Origin: Saprospirales bacterium
GTDB taxonomy: Bacteria; Bacteroidota; Bacteroidia; Chitinophagales; Saprospiraceae
DNA length: 64,000 nucleotides
Direction: 5' to 3'
NCBI GenBank assembly: GCA_016719895.1
Contig: JADJYG010000004.1
Location: 1 to 64,000 of the forward strand
Part shown: in pieces, positions 7,599 through 16,097 of the stretch
Numbering within the stretch: the first letter of the stretch is position 1
Layout of the letters: each line of letters opens with the position of its first letter
Program-made: the position numbers and the translations under genes
Notes under the pieces: model-generated
What the model was told of the DNA's origin: nothing
What the model saw: only the letters and a program-made list of their open reading frames with translations
The model's database searches: none

Positions 7599-8630
7599 TT
7601 ATGGGTTCAAGGTTGTGTCATCCGTTTCCATCTGGGCGGCTTGAATCAGACGGCGGGCCAGGCGAAAGGCAGACTGCCGCAGGTAATGATCGCGACTGAC
7701 CAGGGCGCCGTCGAGTCCTCCTCCTTTTTCGCCGAAATATTCTTTCAGGCTTTCTGTAAGCAGTTTTTTACCGGCGTTGTTCAGGTGCAAGCCGCCGTCA
7801 TGGGCGGTGGTATGGTTGGCTGTTACAAGTTTGCGGGAGAAGAGCCGGAATACCACGCGGTCGACCCATATGCGGAATGGCTCGATAAAATCAAATACCA
7901 TGCTTTTCATCCGGTACCCATCGCGGTGCAGAAATCCGATGCACGGGTTGATACCGGCCAGCAGCAGCGCCTGTTCCGTTTTTCCGTAGAGAATAGCGTA
8001 GCCGTAGTTGAGAAATGCGTTGAACGGATCGCGGGCGGGTTGGCGGGAGCGGCCATTGAAGCGGTATTCCTCCGGGAGTACATCGCTGAACGTTTGAAAA
8101 TACAATTGGCCGGCGGCGCCTTCCAGACCGCGGAGTTCCTCGGCGATATCCCGTACCTGAGCGCCGTGCAAGGCCATCAAGCGTTTGCGCAGTTTGCGGA
8201 TTTCGGCAGCGCGCTCCTCCAGCAGGCGCTGTTTGTCCCGGTCGCGGCGGGATTTTAGTTTTTCCAGGAATTCGGCCTGGTTGAGGAGTTTCTGCCCTGT
8301 CCATTGTTGGACAATGGGTACGGCATGCGGGCCGACACTGACGATTACCTGGGCTTTTTGAACGGAAGGGGTTGTGTAGAGTTCAAATCCACTCAGGCGT
8401 GCCTGCGGCATCCCGTGCATATCCATAAGGACCAGGTCGATGTTGTGTTCGAGCGCCAACAGGAAGGCCGCCACCGTCACGATGGCGCCATCCTGTATCC
8501 ACAGGTTTTTGACTTTGAGCGGCGAATGCGATTCCCGTTGCAAGACCTGGTTATCATCGAACCAGCTCAGCTCGAACAGGCTTTCTTTCACGGAAATCTT
8601 GACGCCAAACCGGGTAATGTGTAATTCCAT
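7599..8630 (-). CDS. cas1: CRISPR integrase Cas1
   Basis: A 343-aa Cas1, the metal-dependent integrase that inserts new spacers at the leader end. The N-terminal beta domain (1-90) is followed by the helical catalytic domain. The metal ligands are visible as E170 in 'LRGLEGAAGQLYF', H235 in 'GFLHRDGYR' and D247 in 'MVFDFIEPFR', with the usual spacing. 'NAFLNYGYAILYG' (204-216) is the classic Cas1 helix. It is the first gene of the cas1-cas2-RT operon, transcribed away from the array, with 795 bases between its ATG and the first repeat. No fused RT or Cas6 domain is present. Its phylogenetic group would show whether it belongs to the RT-associated type III clade; that cannot be judged here. 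Confidence 0.96.
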   Translation of the reverse strand: MELHITRFGVKISVKESLFELSWFDDNQVLQRESHSPLKVKNLWIQDGAIVTVAAFLLALEHNIDLVLMDMHGMPQARLSGFELYTTPSVQKAQVIVSVGPHAVPIVQQWTGQKLLNQAEFLEKLKSRRDRDKQRLLEERAAEIRKLRKRLMALHGAQVRDIAEELRGLEGAAGQLYFQTFSDVLPEEYRFNGRSRQPARDPFNAFLNYGYAILYGKTEQALLLAGINPCIGFLHRDGYRMKSMVFDFIEPFRIWVDRVVFRLFSRKLVTANHTTAHDGGLHLNNAGKKLLTESLKEYFGEKGGGLDGALVSRDHYLRQSAFRLARRLIQAAQMETDDTTLNP

Positions 8631-9425
8631 AGCGGCAACTGCTTATTTAATCGGTTAGAAAATTGCGACGGGCTACGGATTAGACGCAGATTACAGGGCC
8701 GGACCGGAACGCCGGCACAGCCATAGAGAGGGATCAGACGGAAACAGTATTTATATAACCGGATTTTGCGCGAACTGCGCAACGTTTTCGGACCAAGCGG
8801 TGTGCTCGAGGCGCGGGAGACCCTGATTCAGAACACCGAAACGATACCGGTCAGATTACAATTTGAAGAAAAATTGGAAAGAAAAGTTATTTCGCTCGAT
8901 TTGATAATACAAAGATATGGTTGTCCGGCATCCGGGGAAAGAGCAGCGGTGAACGAATCTCGCGGACGCGGGAAACGAGCCCGTACCGGCCCGCCGGTGC
9001 AGTGGCAGGCAGGCACTGGGATAACCTGTTGTATAAGCGATTCATTTCGAAATAGTTAATGGAGACGCACGCTGCCGGGCCGTTGCTTTTCCGTACGCGC
9101 TGCCTTCTTGATCTGGGCAAAAATTTACAATTTATTAACAAGCGGACGCGGGGAAAAAGGGCAGTTTAGTTAAATTTTGATACGTAAGTAGCCAAAAAGA
9201 CCGTTGTGCAACCCCTTTTGAACATCGTACCTGAAAAAAGTGTACAACGATATGATTGTCAAATGGATATAACGCGGGAAATGCATGGCGCTTTTTAAAA
9301 ATATTTCCGGGTTTTTATTGTTTTTGTTGAAAAATCGGTTAAACTTGCCCCACTTTTCAGCCAGCGACGCGGGCGATTTTCGGGTTTTATTCACTGATAT
9401 TGAATCGCTTAAGTGCGTTTTGGCT
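8631..9425. promoter_or_regulatory. Divergent spacer and CRISPR leader
   Basis: No gene is visible in these 795 bases. The half nearest the array (about 9120-9425) is A+T-rich and runs directly into the first repeat, as expected for a leader reading rightward. The leader is placed on this side because the repeats end in ATTGAAAC on the + strand and the opposite end of the array decays into broken repeats. The half nearest cas1 presumably holds the promoter of the adaptation operon. Confidence 0.65.
8910..8917 (-). promoter_or_regulatory. Candidate -7 box for the cas1 operon
   Basis: The - strand reads TATCTTTG, an exact match to the Bacteroidota TAnnTTTG -7 motif, about 280 bases before the cas1 ATG. 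No clear -33 TTG at the usual spacing was found, so this is tentative. Confidence 0.3.
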
Positions 9426-12036
9426 CTTCCAGACCGCATCCAGACGTAAGAGGATTGAAACTCCTCCACCTCCCACGCCGCCGCTCCAAACGGGCATATG
9501 GGTTATTTGCTCTCCAGACCGCATCCAGACGTAAGAGGATTGAAACCGTTGCGGCTTTCCTTCAGACGCATCCAGACGTAAGAGAATTGAAACCTTTTTT
9601 AATCCTTTACACCCTTTTATAGGGCTTCCAGACCGCATCCAGACGTAAGAGGATTGAAACTCTTTCTTCTCAATCAGCTCACGGTATTCCCGGCTTCCAG
9701 ACCGCATCCAGACGTAAGAGGATTGAAACTATTTGGCCCAAACGTTGCCCGGCAGGGCGAGTCTTCCAGACCGCATCCAGACGTAAGAGGATTGAAACCA
9801 TAAGGCGCTGCTTCTCAAAAACTTCCAGCGATCAGACGTAAAGGTTGAACTGGTACTTAAAGCAGTGTAATCCAGAACTTCCAGACCGCATCCAGACGTA
9901 AGAGGATTGAAACTTAGTTACCGGCTTGATTTGTTTGATTGCCTGTGCTTCCAGACCGCATCCAGACGTAAGAGGATTGAAACTAAAAACACTAAACATC
10001 ATAATAAATTTTAGTGCTTCCAGACCGCATCCAGACGTAAGAGGATTGAAACTGAAGGGATTAACTCGTACATAGCCTGTTCTGCTTCCAGACCGCATCC
10101 AGACGTAAGAGGATTGAAACTAAAATTCCGGGCGAATCCAAATTCCGTATGTCTTCCAGACCGCATCCAGACGTAAGAGGATTGAAACAGAGTAGATCTA
10201 TTAGCCGATACTACCAGGCTTGACTTCCAGACCGCATCCAGACGTAAGAGGATTGAAACAGAAAAAAGGTACGTACATGAAAGTGAATTTAACTTCCAGA
10301 CCGCATCCAGACGTAAGAGGATTGAAACTTGACCACCGCAGGTTACCGTGACGGTTTCGCCGCTTCCAGACCGCATCCAGACGTAAGAGGATTGAAACTA
10401 CAATTCCTCGGAAACATCGGTGCGTACCTTCTTCCAGACCGCATCCAGACGTAAGAGGATTGAAACTCGCACAAGTTGCGCACATCGCCACATATCCGGC
10501 TTCCAGACCGCATCCAGACGTAAGAGGATTGAAACTTTTTTATTTGACTTCATCGGAACCTCCGACTCGTCTTCCAGACCGCATCCAGACGTAAGAGGAT
10601 TGAAACCGCCGAGGCTGCGAAAGGACCAGGTTGGCTTCCAGACCGCATCCAGACGTAAGAGGATTGAAACCTCAGAATCTTGCGATTACGATTTATCGTG
10701 CCAACTTCCAGACCGCATCCAGACGTAAGAGGATTGAAACCAGATTAGCACTAATCCTTGAGAGCCACATGAGGGCTTCCAGACCGCATCCAGACGTAAG
10801 AGGATTGAAACACTCTAATTGGTTGATAATATGTTTTCTTAGTTGACTTCCAGACCGCATCCAGACGTAAGAGGATTGAAACGCAAAATGGAGATCCGGC
10901 AGATTTGCCCCTCGACTTCCAGACCGCATCCAGACGTAAGAGGATTGAAACTTCCTTGTGCCGTCGGCAAATGGATACTTCCAGACCGCATCCAGACGTA
11001 AGAGGATTGAAACTTCGGATTCCGCGAGGATAGGGTTGGAGCCTTCCAGACCGCATCCAGACGTAAGAGGATTGAAACTTGTCGTTTTTCCAGGCGGTTG
11101 GCTTTCGCCTGTCTTCCAGACCGCATCCAGACGTAAGAGGATTGAAACTATTTGCCAGTGGCTTTTTGTATTTCGTCCTTCCAGACCGCATCCAGACGTA
11201 AGAGGATTGAAACTTCTGAACCAACGTTAAGTTTTTGTATGCCTTCCAGACCGCATCCAGACGTAAGAGGATTGAAACTCGGTCCAAATTCTCTCAGCAG
11301 GGAGTTCTTCCAGACCGCATCCAGACGTAAGAGGATTGAAACTTTATAGTTCTTTAGGTTTGCCATTAATTACTTATCTTCCAGACCGCATCCAGACATA
11401 AGAGGATTGAAACGTTCTTCGTCGGTCGCAACCGAGTACCCGTTACCCCTCCAGACCGCATCCAGACATAAGAGGATTGAAACTTTATAAAACGCATAGT
11501 TTTGGCTGAGAAACCTCCAGACCGCATCCAGACATAAGAGGATTGAAACCAATGGACCAGAAGTTGGCCCTTCCAGACCGCATCCAGACATAAGAGGATT
11601 GAAACCTGTCGTTAGCCATGAATCCGCTGCCTTCCAGAGCGCATCCAGACATAAGAGGATTGAAACGCGTTTTGTATTCGAAGAACTTAACGTTGCTTCC
11701 AGACCGCATCCAGACATAAGAGGATTGAAACCAAGGCTTGTGTCGGAAACCTTCGTGCCGCTTCCAGACCGCATCCAGACGTAAGAGGATTGAAACGTCC
11801 GTTGCACTTTTGCTGTTTGATCAGCAGCCCTCCAGACCGCATCCAGACGTAAGAGGATTGAAACTTCGTCGTAGATTCAGAGCAGGTACGATGCCCCAGA
11901 CCGCATCCAGACGTAAGAGGATTGAAACCCCGGAATTTCCACTTCGGTCGTTCCGACAAGTTCCAGACCGTAAGGGGTTGAAACCATGCGCTTTCCAATG
12001 GGCTACAAGACCGCATCCAACATAACGGATCGAAAA
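9426..12036 (+). CRISPR. CRISPR array, 36-bp repeat, about 40 repeat copies
   Basis: The repeat begins CTTCCAGACCGCATCC and ends AAGAGGATTGAAAC (36 bp). I count 40 copies: 36 full-length and four damaged (near 9560-9593, 9822-9850, 9960-region equivalent at 11960-11984, and 12003-12036). Most spacers are about 30-37 bp; some are shorter (20 bp at 11550-11569, 26 bp at 10952-10977, about 13 bp at 9547-9559). Repeats at 11378-11731 (six copies) share a G-to-A change (CAGACATAAG); the copy at 11761 returns to consensus. Several distal repeats start CCTCCAG instead of CTTCCAG. The ATTGAAAC 3' end is typical of type III/I repeats cut by Cas6. The last two repeats decay and merge into the istB remnant, marking the trailer end. 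Transcription is inferred to be rightward from the leader at 9120-9425. Confidence 0.97.
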
Positions 12037-12451
12037 ACTCGAGCCGCCAAACTCGACGGCTCCTTTGTCAAAATCCTCAACCAAGACCGAACTTGACGAC
12101 TTCGGCCTCCAACCACTCGACCAAAACCTCCGCCTCGCCCTGCTCCAAATCCTCGAAGATCGATACGCCAAAAAACCCATCGTTGTCGCCTCCCAACTAC
12201 CCGTCTCCGAATGGTATAATTATACCCAGCGGAAAGTGGTTTGCGAAAAAGTGGAAGCAATTGGTCTATTGTCGGCGTGACTGCGAGTCACGCCGACAAT
12301 GTGCGCGGGATCAGCACTTTCGCAAAGCACTTTCCGCCGGGTATACCTCGGCGGACCAACCCTGGCCGACGCGATTTTAGACCGCTTATCTGCCAATGCA
12401 CATCGACTCGAATTGAAAGGAAATTCAATGCGCCAATTATCCAATTCATAA
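12030..12451 (+). pseudogene. istB: IS21-family istB remnant, interrupted by MITE-A
   Basis: The 3' part of an IstB helper ATPase. The fragment 'KLDGSFVKILNQ' (from about 12042) is followed, after a small deletion or frame change, by 'LDDFGLQPLDQNLRLALLQI' and 'SQLPVSEWYNY'. It continues beyond the MITE with 'LGGPTLADAILDRL' and 'LELKGNSMR', ending at TAA 12449-12451. These are conserved IstB C-terminal motifs. Removing the 121-bp MITE plus one TA restores an uninterrupted reading frame (W-Y-N-Y-L-G-G-P) at the junction. The N-terminus with the Walker A motif and the partner istA are missing; the CRISPR trailer replaces them. Confidence 0.88.
12221..12345 (+). mobile_element. MITE-A copy 2 inserted in istB
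   Basis: The 121-bp element (12223-12343) is flanked by TA (12221-12222 and 12344-12345). It is the reverse-complement counterpart of the copy at 3891-4011, identical outside the two central bases. The host gene reads through in frame when the element and one TA are removed, which fixes the borders to the base. Confidence 0.92.
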
Positions 12452-12487
12452 ACCTATTTTTACACGATCTTTGACACGCTCGCGGGG

Positions 12488-12532
12488 GTGGTCAAGTTTG
12501 AACCGGAATAGGTGGTCAAGTTTGACCTGAAT
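12488..12532. repeat. IS21-type terminal repeats (right end)
   Basis: Two direct copies of GTGGTCAAGTTTGA (12488-12501 and 12512-12525) lie 37 bases downstream of the istB stop. Multiple GTGGTCA-type repeats are characteristic of IS21-family ends. The sequence right of it belongs to the IS481-type transposase remnant, so the IS border is near 12530. Confidence 0.75.
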
Positions 12533-12865
12533 AAAAAGGCAACTTCGCCACCCGTATCGTAGATCTCTTTGAAGCGATAAAATGAATCGCGCGAAAATCC
12601 CATTACCTTCAGCAATTCTCGGTTTGCACCAATTCTTCACGTTAACGGGGGCTTGTCATGTTGGAAACAGCCACACAAGCCAAATTTTATGCTGAAATGT
12701 TGGCTTGTGTGGCTGTTTCCAACATGACAAGCCCCAGAAAATCGGTGGTTAAAGGCAAAGCGCGAATCACTGCATTACCTTACATGCCTGCGAAACATTG
12801 CCAAGTTCTTTGGCTAAGCGTAGTGAGCCTACCTTGTTTTTGATAATTTTGTCCTGAGTAGTCAT
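12531..12865 (-). pseudogene. IS481-type transposase N-terminal remnant, split by MITE-C
   Basis: Read on the - strand from ATG 12863-12865: 'MTTQDKIIKNKVGSLRLAKE' then 'LGNVSQACKVMG'. It continues after the MITE with 'FSRDSFYRFKEIYDTGGEVA' down to about 12531. This is the helix-turn-helix N-terminus of the IS481-like transposases common in Bacteroidota. The catalytic DDE domain is gone, and the fragment ends abruptly where the IS21 right end begins. The reading frame is restored if 12610-12781 (MITE plus one 9-bp duplication) is removed. Confidence 0.82.
12601..12781. mobile_element. MITE-C copy 1 with 9-bp target duplication
   Basis: The element is 12610-12772 (163 bp), starting CAGCAATTCTCGGTTTGC and ending GCAAAGCGCGAATCACTG (imperfect inverted ends). 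It is flanked by direct repeats CATTACCTT at 12601-12609 and 12773-12781. Internally it folds on CTTGTCATGTTGGAAACAGC and its complement. There is no coding potential. A 9-bp duplication differs from the TA sites of MITE-A, so a different transposase family mobilised it. A second copy is at 33184-33347. Confidence 0.9.
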
Positions 12866-12943
12866 GGCTTGATCTAATTTTGATAGTGAAATGTTTGCTA
12901 ATTCAAATCTACCAAAACTGTCAGATTAAGTCGTGACTACTTC

Positions 12944-13294
12944 ATTTTATTCCCGAAGGGAATTCATGTTTATAGATATTGAATGACCAAAACTGTCGAA
13001 ATCCCGATACTGCCGAGTGTGTGCTGTGCATAAATCCGGAATCTTCCCTACCCCCCTTTTCTCCCCCCGCGCTTGTCATTCTGAAAGAACCTGTTCACTC
13101 TACGAGGGATAAACACGAGATGCACGCGTAGAGTGGACAGGTTCCTGCGGAATGACAAGCGCGGGGGGAGAAAAGGGAGTGCAGCTTGGGGTGGCGGGTT
13201 ATGCGTAGCCAAGGCTCGGCGGTATCGGGATTTTTGCCAAACAATTCTCTGACATGCTATAAACATAAATTCCCTTCGGGAATAAAGACATGCT
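12944..13294. mobile_element. MITE-B copy 2 with a different internal hairpin
   Basis: It shares its ends with the element at 4021-4404: left ATTCCCGAAGGGAATTC with the following ~70 bases, and right GGAATAAAGACATGCT. The interior is unrelated: a long inverted repeat (about 13054-13178) with arms containing GCGCTTGTCATTC and ACCTGTTCACTCTACG and their complements. The leftmost bases are more diverged than in copy 1. The 178 bases between this element and the methyltransferase stop (13295-13472) hold nothing recognisable. Confidence 0.7.
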
Positions 13295-13472
13295 AATCAG
13301 TTACACACCCTCAAAGACCCACGAGTATTTGTGATGTGGTAAAATGGACACAAGGAAGACATTGGTATCCAGTTCAAAGGGCGTGAATCGCTGCTGGGCG
13401 TAGTCTTGGACTTCAACCTGCTATCCAGCGGGCTTTGCCCGCCGCAAGAGGGGCGTGAAACGGAGGCGGTTT

Positions 13473-14480
13473 TCAGACGGTTTCTGGTCGCGGAAGCCCT
13501 TTGCGGAGGAGGCACCAATAATGATGGCGGCGCATCCGGCCAAGTTCTGCGTCGGCAATGGCCGCATCCGGGAGCAAGTGCGCGCCGGATTGCCCGTCGA
13601 TTCTCAAGCTTGCCAGCAAATCGACGGGTTTCCTGAATGGTATTGCAGGAGAAGGTCTGACCTGAAGCAGCGTCAGGCCGCAGGCGCCCAGGAGGCGCTG
13701 GATGTATGCAACGGAGAAAGCCTTTTCCACCGGCGCGGTATAGGAGTCTTTTACATAGATGTCTTCGGGAATATTATATTTTTCTGCTTCTTTCCGGGTT
13801 TGGAAAACGAAACGGGCCAGCCGGGTCATACGCCGCTCGCTCCGGCCCGAAAACAGCCAAACCAGTTTTCGTTTTACCCTGTGCCAAAACCGGCCGGAAG
13901 GGTGATAAACACCCAGCAACAAATAACCCCCGCGGTCTAAAAGCCGGACCATATTTTTTAATGCCGCCTGATGGCCGGGGATATGATGCAGCACGCCGAC
14001 ACAAGTGATCAGGTCAAAAGAGCCGGCAGGGAGGTCAAGACAGGAGATATCGCCGTGAACAAAAAAGGCATGCTCCAGCACGCCTTCGCTGCTGCAATAA
14101 TCCACCGCCCGCTCAAGCGAGGGCAAGGATACATCCAACCCGACGGCAACGGAAGCCAGCCCTGCGTGCAAGGCCAGGTTGTACCCACAGCCACAGCCAA
14201 CATCCAGGGTTCGTTTCCCCCGGAGGCCGACGGGCACTACCCAGTTATTCCAATCCCGTTCGAGCGCGGCAATCCGGTCGGCCAACGGTTGGGACGGCGG
14301 GTTGGGATGGTATGTTATTTTTTCATAAAACGCCCGGACCTTTCGTGCCGTGGGGGTGTCTGCATGCTCCGCCGCAATAAATTTTCCCGCCGGAAGTTTT
14401 CCCCCGGCCGCATGAACCGTTGCACGGGCCATAAGCTCCGTTTTCAACCTTCTTGCAGCGCTGCCGCTGTTCCAAGCCAT
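13473..14480 (-). CDS. Class I SAM-dependent methyltransferase
   Basis: A 335-aa protein. SAM-binding motif I is 'TLDVGCGCGYNLAL' (91-104), followed by 'VGLDVS' (post-I), 'FDLITCVGVLHHIPG' (motif II, UbiE/UbiG-like) and 'LLDRGGYLLLGVYHP'. The C-terminal half (from about residue 205) is longer than in minimal methyltransferases and contains 'YNIPEDIYVKDSYTAPVEKAFS', which resembles the substrate domains of natural-product O/N/C-methyltransferases. Acceptor unknown. It is the last gene of the 11-gene - strand operon, 17 bases after the GT/NodB fusion, so it probably acts on the same product. Downstream lies only mobile-element debris. Confidence 0.85.
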   Translation of the reverse strand: MAWNSGSAARRLKTELMARATVHAAGGKLPAGKFIAAEHADTPTARKVRAFYEKITYHPNPPSQPLADRIAALERDWNNWVVPVGLRGKRTLDVGCGCGYNLALHAGLASVAVGLDVSLPSLERAVDYCSSEGVLEHAFFVHGDISCLDLPAGSFDLITCVGVLHHIPGHQAALKNMVRLLDRGGYLLLGVYHPSGRFWHRVKRKLVWLFSGRSERRMTRLARFVFQTRKEAEKYNIPEDIYVKDSYTAPVEKAFSVAYIQRLLGACGLTLLQVRPSPAIPFRKPVDLLASLRIDGQSGAHLLPDAAIADAELGRMRRHHYWCLLRKGLPRPETV

Positions 14481-14497
14481 TGGATAATAATCTAAAA

Positions 14498-16096
14498 CTA
14501 TCTGCGGTTATGATCGAACCAGACCGGTTCTTTTTCCGGCGCCAGCGTCATATAATCCGCCATTTTTAAACGAAGGTGGTCGATGGAGTCGCCCGCAAAA
14601 ACCGGGATTCTCCTGATCGCAAAAGGCGCATGATCCCAATCCGTTTTGCCGCCGCTCCCGGATACAAAACCGAGGTCAAAATAACCGCCGGCAATTTGCT
14701 CAATGGCTGGATTGCATCTGCCAAACGGATAAGCGACCGACCTGACCGGCAAAGCCAGCGCCTGATTTAATTTTCTTTGACTTTCTTCCAATTCGCTTTT
14801 TACCGCTTCCAGGGTAAGCCGGGTAAGCCCGAAATGCTCTAATCCATGGCTTCCAAATTCATGCCCCATCGAAGAAAGATGAGCGACTTCCTCCCAACAA
14901 AGATGGCGGCGTGCGCGAAACGCCCCCCGGTCCCAATCGTTGTTGCGGCCAACCCAGTTGACTGGAAGAAAAATAGTGGCCCGTATCCCCAGGCTACTTA
15001 AAAAAGGTTCAATATCCATAAAATCGCTATATCCGTCATCAAAAGTCAATACAAGCTCTTTACCGGAAAAAGCGCCTTCTTTTCTCCATATCTCCAATGC
15101 CCCGGAGGCAGTAATAAACCTGAACTTTTCGGAGAGGAGTCCTTCAATATGCGCTTCAAACATCCGGGGCGAGATGGCGTACCGGTCGCCGGGAGATTCA
15201 TCGATGGCGTGGTAGGCGAGCACCGGTAGCCGGGACCTGAAAATCCACTGTTTTTCGGCAGTCAAATCCCGGGCAGGCAAGGCTATGTTTCTTTTTTGCC
15301 TGGGCCCCCTTTTTTTTATTTCCCAAAAAATATTGCCCTGCTCCACTTTTACCCGTTGAAGCCCGGCGCTGCTCTCCTCATACAGTTCTTTTCGCCAGGG
15401 AGCGGATTGCGCATAAATCACCTGCTTTTCTTCCGGCGTGAACGACGGAGGCTGCCCCCAGTCGATCTTCAGCAATTCCGCGCTGTTTACCAAATCGTAA
15501 AAATGGTCGGACGGCGCAAAGCCGGCGTTGCAGGTCCTCAGCCAGTAATCGTGGTGCTCCATGCCGTATTGGCCAAACTTTTCATCAAAAAAACCCACGG
15601 TTTGAATGCATTTGCGGCTAAAAGCCTGCATGGCGCCCTGGGGGGATTTGTGGCAGCGCCAAAGTTGTTCGCCATTCCGCAGCTCGAGTGTCCGGCGGTT
15701 GAAAAAATTGACTTTAAAGTGGCGTGGTTTATCCAGGGATTGTGGGTAATAGGGGTCAAAAAATGCGAGGTAATGCACCGCCTGGAGGGCGCGCAGGTAT
15801 CTTTCCAGCCATTCCGGCCGCAGGAAACGCATGTCGTCCTGGACCAGGAAAATCGCGTCGTAATCTGCAAAAAAGGCGAGTAAACGGTTGTTGGCATGGG
15901 GTATTCCCGGAGTATCGCCCACCAGCGCCCAAATGGGATATTTAGCGGCAATCGCCTGAAAAGCGGCATTCCACTGGTCGAACGATACGGCAACGGTGGC
16001 CGGAGCGGGGAGGTTGCTGAACAACGAATCCAGGCATGCCGACAAGGAACCGGGGCGGTTGTACGAAAGGATGCCGATACCTGCTTTTATTTTCAT
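14498..16096 (-). CDS. Glycosyltransferase-NodB polysaccharide deacetylase fusion
   Basis: A 532-aa two-domain protein. Residues 1-240 form a GT-A fold glycosyltransferase: 'GIGILSYNRPGSLSACLDSL' at the N-terminus, 'FLVQDDMRF' (83-91, metal-binding D87/D88) and 'GFFDEKFGQYGMEHHDYWLR' late in the domain. Residues 285-515 are a NodB-type deacetylase: 'PVLAYHAI', 'LVLTFDDGYSDF' (348-359, catalytic D353 and metal D354), 'GSHGLEHFGLT' (415-425, metal H417 and H421) and 'SVAYPFGR'. Coupling transfer of an N-acetylated sugar to its N-deacetylation in one chain fits a de-N-acetylated amino sugar product; the specific sugar is inferred, not known. It sits 1-2 bases after the upstream GT gene and 17 bases before the methyltransferase. 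Confidence 0.86.
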   Translation of the reverse strand: MKIKAGIGILSYNRPGSLSACLDSLFSNLPAPATVAVSFDQWNAAFQAIAAKYPIWALVGDTPGIPHANNRLLAFFADYDAIFLVQDDMRFLRPEWLERYLRALQAVHYLAFFDPYYPQSLDKPRHFKVNFFNRRTLELRNGEQLWRCHKSPQGAMQAFSRKCIQTVGFFDEKFGQYGMEHHDYWLRTCNAGFAPSDHFYDLVNSAELLKIDWGQPPSFTPEEKQVIYAQSAPWRKELYEESSAGLQRVKVEQGNIFWEIKKRGPRQKRNIALPARDLTAEKQWIFRSRLPVLAYHAIDESPGDRYAISPRMFEAHIEGLLSEKFRFITASGALEIWRKEGAFSGKELVLTFDDGYSDFMDIEPFLSSLGIRATIFLPVNWVGRNNDWDRGAFRARRHLCWEEVAHLSSMGHEFGSHGLEHFGLTRLTLEAVKSELEESQRKLNQALALPVRSVAYPFGRCNPAIEQIAGGYFDLGFVSGSGGKTDWDHAPFAIRRIPVFAGDSIDHLRLKMADYMTLAPEKEPVWFDHNRR

Positions 16097-16097
16097 C

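Noticed and set aside
7440..8258. A 272-codon open frame on the + strand opposite cas1.
   Set aside because: Antisense shadow of a G+C-rich gene; it has no recognisable domain while the - strand has a full Cas1.
9387..12025. Many open frames across 9.4-12.0 kb on both strands with repeated peptides such as FQTASRRKRIET, SRPHPDVRGLK or FNPLTSGCGLEA.
   Set aside because: They are translations of the 36-bp CRISPR repeat in various frames, not proteins.
12446..12640. A 64-codon - strand open frame near the IS21 end.
   Set aside because: It joins MITE-C, transposase remnant and IS21 end in a meaningless frame; the real remnant is in another frame.
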